A stretch of DNA of 6,324 bases from Candidatus Krumholzibacteriia bacterium (lineage in GTDB: Bacteria; Krumholzibacteriota; Krumholzibacteriia; Krumholzibacteriales; Krumholzibacteriaceae). How positions within the stretch are numbered: position 1 is the stretch's first letter; the number at the start of each line of letters is the position of its first letter. Below the pieces are notes generated by a model, which saw only the letters and a program-made list of their open reading frames with translations, ran no database searches and was not told where the DNA came from. A program made the position numbers and the translations under genes. Positions 1 through 5,150 of the stretch are shown one piece after another. Location: assembly GCA_028696635.1 (NCBI GenBank), contig JAQVGR010000107.1:1-6324 (forward strand), written 5' to 3'.

Positions 1-473
1 GGATGCCGGCCTTCGTGCGGGGGGGGCTCAGACCCGCGCCCTCGGCCGGAGCGCTCTACCCGCTCGATCTCTACCTCGTCGCCGGAACGGTCGAGGGACT
101 CGAGCCGGGGATCTACTACTACTCGTCACAGGAGCACTCGCTGCACCTGCTGGCGAGGGGAGACATGCGCGAGGCCCTCATGGAAGCCTGCCTGGGACAG
201 GAGTTCGTCGGCGGGGCGCCGGCCTCGATCGTCTGGTCGGCGGTCTTCGCGCGAAACACCGTCAAATACGGGGAGCGCGGCCGCGACCGGTACGTCTGCA
301 TGGACCTCGGGCACTCGGGGCAGAACGTCTACCTGCAGTGCGGCTCGCTGGGGCTGGGGACCTGCGCCGTCGGCGCCTTCGACGACGACGCCGTGCACGC
401 GGCCGTCGGGATGACGGACGAAGAAGAGGCCCTGTACGTGATGCCGGTCGGGCGTCCCGCCGGGAAGCGGTAG
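1..473 (+). CDS. SagB-type nitroreductase-fold dehydrogenase, 5'-truncated
   Basis: This is the C-terminal 156 or so residues of an FMN-dependent oxidoreductase of the SagB/ThcOx branch of the nitroreductase superfamily. Members oxidise azoline rings to azoles in ribosomal peptide natural products, or act on unknown substrates. Counting from the first in-window Met (base 3), the motif PSAGALYPLDLY lies at residues 13-24 and is the hallmark of this branch. It is followed by RYVCMDLGHSGQNVYLQ (96-112), GLGTCAVGAF (117-126) and a closing PVGRP (148-152), the usual FMN-site and dimer-interface segments. The PSAGALYP motif normally sits well inside the protein, so the Met at base 3 is probably internal and the true start lies upstream of the window. 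The stop is TAG at 471-473. An ATP-grasp gene starts 13 bases downstream in what looks like the same operon. Family assignment is firm. Azole formation is not established, because no precursor peptide or cyclodehydratase is visible. Confidence 0.9.
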   Translation, partial: MPAFVRGGLRPAPSAGALYPLDLYLVAGTVEGLEPGIYYYSSQEHSLHLLARGDMREALMEACLGQEFVGGAPASIVWSAVFARNTVKYGERGRDRYVCMDLGHSGQNVYLQCGSLGLGTCAVGAFDDDAVHAAVGMTDEEEALYVMPVGRPAGKR

Positions 474-486
474 GGCGGGGCGGCGC

Positions 487-1653
487 ATGGTAATCCTCGA
501 TCATCCGTATCTCTCCGATCTGCTCGGCGGCACGCTTGAGCGGCTCGGCGCGCCGGTGCTGCGAAACGATTTCTCCGAAGAGGCGGCGCGGCGCTTTGGG
601 CTCAATCTCGCCCCTCCGGACCGCTTCATCCGCGACGCCTCCGCGCTCGAACACCCCCGCATCTACACGAACTCGGAGAACGCGATCGGATGGATCGCGC
701 GGCATCTCGGCCGCACGGCCCTTCCACGATCTATAGAGCCGCTCAAGAACAAGCTGCTCTTCCGGCGGATGCTCGAGAGCGAGCATCCCGGCTTCTTCTT
801 CGCCGGTATAGACATCGAGGCGCTGAGGTTGCTCGATCCGCTGACGATCCCAGCGCCGTTCGTGGTGAAGCCCTCGGTCGGGTTCTTCAGCATGGCGGTG
901 CGGCGCGTCGATACGCCGGAAGGGTGGCCCGCGGCGCTGGTGGCGATCGAGGGGGAGCTGGCACGTTTCGCCGGGATGTACCCCGGCGCGGTTTTCGATC
1001 CGGGGATGTTCATCATCGAACAGGCGATTCCGGGGGAGGAGTACGCCGTCGACGTCTACTACGACGCGGAGGGATCCCCGGTGATCGTCAACGTTCTGCA
1101 TCACCTCTTCCGCTCGGGGGACGACGTGAGCGACACGACCTACGTCACCTCCCGGGCGATCGTCGAGCGGGGGATCAGGATGTTCACGCCGCAGCTCGCC
1201 CGCATCGGCGAGCTCGCCGGCCTGCGGAACTTTCCGATGCACATCGAGCTGCGCGTCGACGGCCGCGATGTCGTTCCGATCGAGGCGAACCCGATGCGCT
1301 TCGCCGGGTTCGGCGGGACGGACATCGCCTGGTTCGCCTGGGGGATCAACACCCACGAGCTGTTCCTCGCCGGAGCGCGCCCCGACTGGGAGGCGGCCTT
1401 CGCCGGCAGGGAGAACAAAGTCTACTCGATGTTCGTCGGATTCGTGCCGGAGGAGGTCGACCTCGGCGACGTCGAGCGCATCGATTACGACGGATTCCTT
1501 TCGAACTTTTCGAAGCCGCTCGAGCTGCGCCGGACCGACTGGCGCACGTGGCGCGTCTTCGCCTTCGTATTCTCCGAGACGGGACCGGATACCGCGGGCG
1601 AGATCGAGCGCAACCTCGCCATGGACCTCTCCCGGTACGTGATAATGCGATAA
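487..1653 (+). CDS. ATP-grasp domain protein (carboxylate-amine ligase-like)
   Basis: This is a complete 388-residue protein that reads as an ATP-grasp enzyme, a fold that activates a carboxylate as acyl phosphate for attack by an amine, thiol or similar nucleophile. Residues 1-80 form a divergent N-terminal domain. The ATP-binding core follows: KNK at 87-89, PFVVKPSVGFFSMAV (124-138) with Lys128 as the probable nucleotide-binding lysine, and the hinge-like MFIIEQAIPGEEYAVDVYYD (174-193). The Mg-binding end has HIELRVDG (252-259) and VVPIEANPMRFAGF (262-275), with Glu254, Glu266 and Asn268 as likely metal ligands. A C-terminal extension of about 90 residues (300-388) has no recognisable motif. 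ATG 487 is the only sensible start; the upstream bases are G-rich but hold no clear Shine-Dalgarno. It sits 13 bases after the SagB-like gene, suggesting co-transcription. The fold is confident. The substrate is unknown. Confidence 0.88.
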   Translation: MVILDHPYLSDLLGGTLERLGAPVLRNDFSEEAARRFGLNLAPPDRFIRDASALEHPRIYTNSENAIGWIARHLGRTALPRSIEPLKNKLLFRRMLESEHPGFFFAGIDIEALRLLDPLTIPAPFVVKPSVGFFSMAVRRVDTPEGWPAALVAIEGELARFAGMYPGAVFDPGMFIIEQAIPGEEYAVDVYYDAEGSPVIVNVLHHLFRSGDDVSDTTYVTSRAIVERGIRMFTPQLARIGELAGLRNFPMHIELRVDGRDVVPIEANPMRFAGFGGTDIAWFAWGINTHELFLAGARPDWEAAFAGRENKVYSMFVGFVPEEVDLGDVERIDYDGFLSNFSKPLELRRTDWRTWRVFAFVFSETGPDTAGEIERNLAMDLSRYVIMR

Positions 1654-1657
1654 CGAA

Positions 1658-1689
1658 GACGCCCCGCCCGGCGTGCCGGGCGGGGCGTC
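1658..1689. terminator. Strong GC hairpin, possible bidirectional terminator
   Basis: Two perfect 15-base arms, GACGCCCCGCCCGGC at 1658-1672 and its exact reverse complement at 1675-1689, are separated by only GT. In practice this gives a stem of about 14 bp with a 4-base loop. It begins 4 bases after the ATP-grasp stop. No T-run follows on the plus strand, so it is not a canonical intrinsic terminator there. On the minus strand the bases after the stem read TTCGTTAT, slightly more T-rich. It probably ends or protects the upstream operon transcript. Confidence 0.7.
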
Positions 1690-1710
1690 GAACGCGCGGG
1701 CTCTCCCGGA

Positions 1711-1791
1711 TCATTCCTTCCCGGCGATCTCCTGTCCGTAGTTGCGCGGCGTATGGTCCTCGATCCAGGCGAGGATCGGCTCATAAGGCAT
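1711..1791 (-). CDS. Possible 26-residue small protein or gene remnant
   Basis: A minus-strand reading frame of 26 residues, MPYEPILAWIED followed by HTPRNYGQEIAGKE, fills the otherwise non-coding gap before the binding-protein gene. About 20 of the 25 codons after the Met end in G or C, with choices (ATC, GAG, GCC, CTC, AAG) like those of the real genes here. Its stop lies 21 bases before the strong hairpin, in terminator-like geometry. Against it: the Met has only AAGG directly abutting it rather than a spaced ribosome binding site, the frame stays open upstream to 1899 without a better start, and I recognise no family. It could be a small protein, the C-terminal relic of a lost gene, or chance in GC-rich DNA. 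Confidence 0.22.
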   Translation of the reverse strand: MPYEPILAWIEDHTPRNYGQEIAGKE

Positions 1792-1793
1792 CC

Positions 1794-1821
1794 TTGCATA
1801 GATTTCCCACTCTGTTATATG
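1794..1821 (+). promoter_or_regulatory. Candidate sigma-70 extended -10 promoter
   Basis: TTGCAT at 1794-1799 and TATATG at 1816-1821 are separated by 16 bases. A TG dinucleotide at 1813-1814 lies one base before the -10 element, giving the extended -10 form. Transcription would start near 1828, leaving a leader of about 30 bases that carries the ribosome binding site of the lipoprotein gene. The stretch is conspicuously A+T-rich for this window. Each hexamer matches consensus only in part, so this is an inference from motif and position. Confidence 0.45.
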
Positions 1822-1846
1822 CTCCCCGCATCGCCAGGCATTCACC

Positions 1847-1853
1847 AGGAGGG
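1847..1853 (+). promoter_or_regulatory. Ribosome binding site fixing a GTG start
   Basis: AGGAGGG lies 6 bases before GTG at 1860. It is a near-perfect Shine-Dalgarno at good spacing. It decides the start of the binding-protein gene, because the reading frame itself is open far upstream through the ATP-grasp gene and has no sensible ATG near the signal peptide. Confidence 0.85.
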
Positions 1854-1859
1854 TTGCCA

Positions 1860-3092
1860 GTGACACGCAGAACCTTCGCGCTGATACTCGCAGTCGCATA
1901 CCTCCTCGCCACCGGGTGCGGCGGGGGAGGAGACGGCACCGAGATCGTGATATGGGAGCAGAAGGACCCGGAGGAGCAGACGGTGCTGAACCGCCAGCTC
2001 GATGAGTACATGGCAGGTCACCCCGGCATTAAGGTCTCGACGGCGCACTTCGAGACCGACCTCCTTCACTCCCAGTTCCAGACCGCCACGCTCGCCGGCG
2101 GCGGCCCCGACCTCGTCTATGGCCCGAGCGACAAGATCGGGCCGTACTCGGTCATGGCGCTGATCCGCCCGCTCGAGGAGATCTACGACGAGGAGTTCTT
2201 CGCGCAGTACGAGCCGGCATCGCTCGCGACCCTCGACGGCCGCGTCTACGCCGTCCCCGACCAGATCGGCAACCACCTGATGCTGATCTACAACAGGGCC
2301 CTGGTGGGGCGCGAGCCGGCAGACAGCGAGGACTGGCTCGCGATGATGAAGGAGCTGACCGTCGACGAGAACGGCGACGGCCTTCCCGAGCGGTACGGTC
2401 TGGTCTTCAATGCGGTCGAGCCGTTCTGGCTGGTCCCGTTCCTCGGCGGGTTCGGCGGCTGGGTGATGGACGACCGGGACCGCCCGAGCCTCGACACGCC
2501 GGAGATGGCCGCGGCGCTGCGGTTCATGTCGGACCTGCGCAACGTGCACAAGGTGATCCCGAAGGAGTGCACCTACGAGCTCAGCGATACGATGTTCAAG
2601 CGCGGCCAGGCGGCGTTTCTCATCAACGGCCCCTGGTCGCTGAAGGCCTACCTCGCCGCCGGAGTCGATATCGGTGTGATGCCGATCCCCCGGATCGCCG
2701 CCACGGGGCTCTGGCCGACACCGATGGTGTCGAGCAAGGGGTACTCGATCAGCGTCAACGTGAAGGAGGAGAAGCTCCCCGCCGTGAAGGAGCTGCTCGC
2801 CTATCTCACCTCAGAACGGGTCCAGCGCGAGATCGTCGCGGAGCTGCTGATACTGCCCGCCCTCTCGCTGCTCTACCGCGACGAGGCGCTCGTCTCCGAC
2901 CCGGTCCTCGGCGGCTCGATGGAGCAGGCGCGCCGCGGCCGCCGGATGCCCGATGTCCCCGAGATGCGGGCGGTCTGGGACGCGATGCGCCCCTCGTACC
3001 AGAGCGCGATGAGCGGGCGGCTCGCTCCGGCGCAGGCTGCGGCCGAGATGCAGGAGACGGCCGTGCGCAAGATCGAGGAGATGCGGCGGTAG
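1860..3092 (+). CDS. ABC transporter sugar-binding lipoprotein, MalE-type
   Basis: This is a 410-residue extracellular solute-binding protein of family 1 (maltose/oligosaccharide type), which captures a sugar outside the cytoplasmic membrane and hands it to an ABC permease. The N-terminus is a lipoprotein signal: MTRR, a hydrophobic stretch, then the lipobox ATGC with the lipidated Cys20, followed by a Gly-rich tether. Family features in order are EIVIWEQ (28-34), GGPDLVYGPSDKIG (81-94), RVYAVPDQIGNHLMLIYN (128-145), DENGDGLPERYGL (169-181) and AAFLINGPWSLKAYL (251-265) followed by IGVMPIP (271-277). The last of these is the classic segment of MalE relatives. The GTG start is set by the AGGAGGG site and the signal peptide; the same frame is spuriously open upstream to about 690. 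Length is normal for the family. No permease or ATPase gene adjoins it, so partners must be encoded elsewhere. Sugar specificity cannot be read from the sequence. Confidence 0.92.
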   Translation: MTRRTFALILAVAYLLATGCGGGGDGTEIVIWEQKDPEEQTVLNRQLDEYMAGHPGIKVSTAHFETDLLHSQFQTATLAGGGPDLVYGPSDKIGPYSVMALIRPLEEIYDEEFFAQYEPASLATLDGRVYAVPDQIGNHLMLIYNRALVGREPADSEDWLAMMKELTVDENGDGLPERYGLVFNAVEPFWLVPFLGGFGGWVMDDRDRPSLDTPEMAAALRFMSDLRNVHKVIPKECTYELSDTMFKRGQAAFLINGPWSLKAYLAAGVDIGVMPIPRIAATGLWPTPMVSSKGYSISVNVKEEKLPAVKELLAYLTSERVQREIVAELLILPALSLLYRDEALVSDPVLGGSMEQARRGRRMPDVPEMRAVWDAMRPSYQSAMSGRLAPAQAAAEMQETAVRKIEEMRR

Positions 3093-3154
3093 GTCAAGAG
3101 CCCTCGATCGCTCCATCTAGAAGACCGATCCGGTCGCTCAATCTGCAAGATATT

Positions 3155-3185
3155 GCGGCGGGGTGGCGGATGACACCCCCGCCGC
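3155..3185 (+). terminator. Terminator-like hairpin after the binding-protein gene
   Basis: GCGGCGGGGTG at 3155-3165 pairs with CACCCCCGCCGC at 3174-3185, giving 11 bp with one bulged C and an 8-base loop. It starts 62 bases after the lipoprotein stop. No T-run follows, as with the other hairpin in this window, so Rho-independent release is not assured. Its place between the lipoprotein stop and the next promoter candidate suggests it separates the two transcription units. The rest of 3093-3154 shows only a weak 5-bp hairpin (3123-3135). Confidence 0.5.
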
Positions 3186-3224
3186 GGCCATCGCGCTCTC
3201 GACGACCCGCGTAACGTTCTGCTT

Positions 3225-3230
3225 TATAAT
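3225..3230 (+). promoter_or_regulatory. Consensus -10 element (TATAAT)
   Basis: A perfect TATAAT lies 45 bases before the ATG at 3276, in an A+T-rich island in otherwise G+C-rich DNA. No good -35 element is visible at 16-18 bases; the best partial match, TCGACG at 3199-3204, is 20 bases away. Transcription would start near 3237. A promoter with a poor -35 box may need an activator. This is the likely promoter of the HEAT-repeat and HD-GYP gene pair. Confidence 0.5.
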
Positions 3231-3237
3231 CGATTAT
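3226..3237. repeat. 12-bp perfect palindrome over the -10 element, candidate operator
   Basis: ATAATCGATTAT is its own reverse complement. It covers five of the six bases of the -10 hexamer and runs to the predicted transcription start. A dimeric repressor bound there would occlude the promoter. The palindrome is direct observation. The operator role is inference, and a short A+T palindrome could be coincidental. Confidence 0.35.
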
Positions 3238-3275
3238 GGTGTATCAGCATTGCGCGGCGAAGGCTCCACTCTGGC

Positions 3276-5150
3276 ATGCATGATGCACTGATATGCGGTT
3301 TCATGAGCGCCTCTTCGCCGAATATCGCCTCCGGGGCGGCCCGCAAGGGCGCCGGGGCCGATCCGCGCCGCCTCGAGAAGGCGCGCGCGATCGTCGTATC
3401 GCTGTCGAAGTATATAGGGTCTAAGACGATCTACGCCGATAACAGCCCTGTGGTGGAAAAGTTCGGCAACGCCTTCCGCGAGGCGCTCCGCGAGTTCTTC
3501 CGGGACGAGAAGGAGCTCTCGCTCTCCGTAGAGCAGTATCAGCTCAAGTGGCGCGGCGAGGCCGTCTACGACAACAGGGAGAAGAAGGAGAGCATCGCCT
3601 TTCTCCTGTTCAAGGACGGCGTCGGCGAGATCACCCTCCAGGATGCCGCGAGTCCCGAGGAGCTCGACCGGTTCGTGGATCTCGTCAGGGCCGAGATCTC
3701 CTCCTCCTCGCAGGACCACGACATCGTCGACAGGCTGTGGCAGGCGGATTTCACGCACATTTCCTACCGCGTCTTCGACGAGGCCGCCGACGGGAAGCCC
3801 GGCGAGGGAGCGGGGAGGGACGGCGGATCGGGCGAGCAGCGCCTGAGCGTCAACGATCATCCGGACCTGACGAAGGGTGGTGGCTCCCGGACGCCGGATC
3901 AGCCTGACAGACAGCTGGGGCAGCATCTGCGGCGCATCGTCGATCGCGAGAATCCCGGCGCGACGGCGCGCGAGAAGGAGCTGCACCTTCAGCGGCTGCT
4001 CGAGAGGCTTTTCCTGGCGGGGGACGAGGAGCTCGATCCGTGGAGGAGCGACTTCTGCGGGCGCGCCGGCGGAGACAAGCTGCTCCGGCTCCTCGGCAGC
4101 CTGCTCGATTTCACCCGACCGGAGGCGACCGCGGAGGCGGACGACGTTCTACAGATCATCGAGCGCCTGGTCCGATACATCGCATCGGAGGCGCACATCC
4201 CGACGCTGTTCGCCGTTCTCGAGATCCAGAAGCGGCTCGAGGAAGAGGGCGAGCGCGCAGAGGGGTTCGAGGCGCTGCCGCAGCGGATCAGGCACGAGCT
4301 GACCAACGCCGCCTTCCTGCTCTCGCTGGGGCGCAAGGCCGGCAGGTCGCGAACAGATGCGCCGAGGATCCTCGAGTATCTCGGGCGGCTCGGCGACAAC
4401 GCCGTCCCGGCCCTGCGGGAGATCCTCGCCCACTCCGGAGACAGCGCGGTTCATGAGCAGACCTGCGATCTCCTCTTCTCGATCGCCCGCGACTACATCA
4501 TGCCGATCATCGAGGATCTCGATCTCGAAAACCAGCTCGAGGCGCAGGACGCGGTCCGACTTCTGAGCCTGCGCGGCGCCGAAGATGTGCCCCCGATCAT
4601 GGAAACAATCGTCTCATCCCCAGACGCGAGGATCCGGCGTCACGCGATCGGCTACCTCGCGAGGAGGACCGGCGGCGACGACGCGGCGGCGCTGCTCTGC
4701 AGGCTTCTCGGTGACGACGATGCCGGCGTCCGCATCGAAGCCGTCGCGGCCGTGGAGGATCTGCGGCACCCGTCGATCGTCGCAGCGGTCACGGCCGGGT
4801 GCTTCGAGCAGGACATCGCCGCGCGAAGCATGGAGGAGCTCGAGCGTCTCTTCCGGGCGGTCGGGAAACTCGACGGGGAAAGCGTTCTGCCCCGCGTCGG
4901 CCAGATGGCGTCGGAGCGTTGTTTCCTTTCGATCAACCGCGCGCGGGCGAGGAGGAGCAAGCTGCTCGCCGTCACCGCGCTGAGGCACATCCCCGGCCCG
5001 GAGGCGCTCGCCATGCTGAACGGCCTCGCCCGCGACGGCCACGCCCTCGTCAGGCGCAAGGCGCTGCATGCGCTGAGCACGAGCGACGGCCGGGACGGGC
5101 CGAGCGAACCGGAGTTTGCGGCGGCCGCGGAAGGCGGGGAGGAATCATGA
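3276..5150 (+). CDS. HEAT-repeat protein with N-terminal domain shared with the next gene
   Basis: This is a 624-residue soluble protein with no signal peptide or membrane segment. Residues about 36-170 form an alpha/beta domain that resembles the N-terminal domain of the downstream HD-GYP protein. A low-complexity Gly/Ser/Asp linker (171-213) follows. A helical region spans 214-355. HEAT-like (PBS-lyase-type) repeats run from about 362 to 602, for example PRILEYLGRLGDNAVPALRE (363-382), ARIRRHAIGYLARR (451-464), AGVRIEAVAAVEDLR (483-497) and ALVRRKALHAL (590-600). HEAT repeats build protein-binding scaffolds, so a partner-binding or regulatory role is likely; no catalytic motif is seen. ATG 3276 has GAAGG 12 bases upstream. 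ATG 3303 (MSASSPNIAS) is an alternative start with a poorer ribosome site, and the N-terminal residues between them look non-essential. The stop overlaps the next ATG (ATGA), indicating translational coupling and joint function. Confidence 0.85.
   Translation: MHDALICGFMSASSPNIASGAARKGAGADPRRLEKARAIVVSLSKYIGSKTIYADNSPVVEKFGNAFREALREFFRDEKELSLSVEQYQLKWRGEAVYDNREKKESIAFLLFKDGVGEITLQDAASPEELDRFVDLVRAEISSSSQDHDIVDRLWQADFTHISYRVFDEAADGKPGEGAGRDGGSGEQRLSVNDHPDLTKGGGSRTPDQPDRQLGQHLRRIVDRENPGATAREKELHLQRLLERLFLAGDEELDPWRSDFCGRAGGDKLLRLLGSLLDFTRPEATAEADDVLQIIERLVRYIASEAHIPTLFAVLEIQKRLEEEGERAEGFEALPQRIRHELTNAAFLLSLGRKAGRSRTDAPRILEYLGRLGDNAVPALREILAHSGDSAVHEQTCDLLFSIARDYIMPIIEDLDLENQLEAQDAVRLLSLRGAEDVPPIMETIVSSPDARIRRHAIGYLARRTGGDDAAALLCRLLGDDDAGVRIEAVAAVEDLRHPSIVAAVTAGCFEQDIAARSMEELERLFRAVGKLDGESVLPRVGQMASERCFLSINRARARRSKLLAVTALRHIPGPEALAMLNGLARDGHALVRRKALHALSTSDGRDGPSEPEFAAAAEGGEES
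5136..5143 (+). promoter_or_regulatory. Ribosome binding site inside the HEAT gene's 3' end
   Basis: GGGGAGGA lies just before the ATG at 5147, with 4 bases between GGAGG and the start codon. It is embedded in the last codons of the HEAT-repeat gene. It supports the ATGA-overlap start and allows both new initiation and coupled re-initiation. Confidence 0.7.

Noticed and set aside
19..26. Run of eight G that might hide a frameshift in the first gene
   Set aside because: The frame reads sensibly on both sides of the run and leads directly into the PSAGALYP motif, so no error is needed.
262..1356. 364-residue open frame on the minus strand
   Set aside because: It lies antisense to the SagB and ATP-grasp genes, which have clear motifs. 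Its translation ends in a poly-Arg stretch typical of shadow frames.
690..1859. Upstream part of the plus-strand frame that continues into the lipoprotein gene, as if one 800-residue protein
   Set aside because: This stretch is an Arg/Ala-rich shadow of the ATP-grasp gene. A lipoprotein signal, GTG start and AGGAGGG site mark the true beginning at 1860.
1842..2549. 235-residue open frame on the minus strand
   Set aside because: It is antisense to the binding-protein gene, with no recognisable motif and shadow-like composition.
3123..3135. Small hairpin GACCG-ATC-CGGTC after the lipoprotein gene
   Set aside because: A 5-bp stem is too weak and too common in G+C-rich DNA to support a function.
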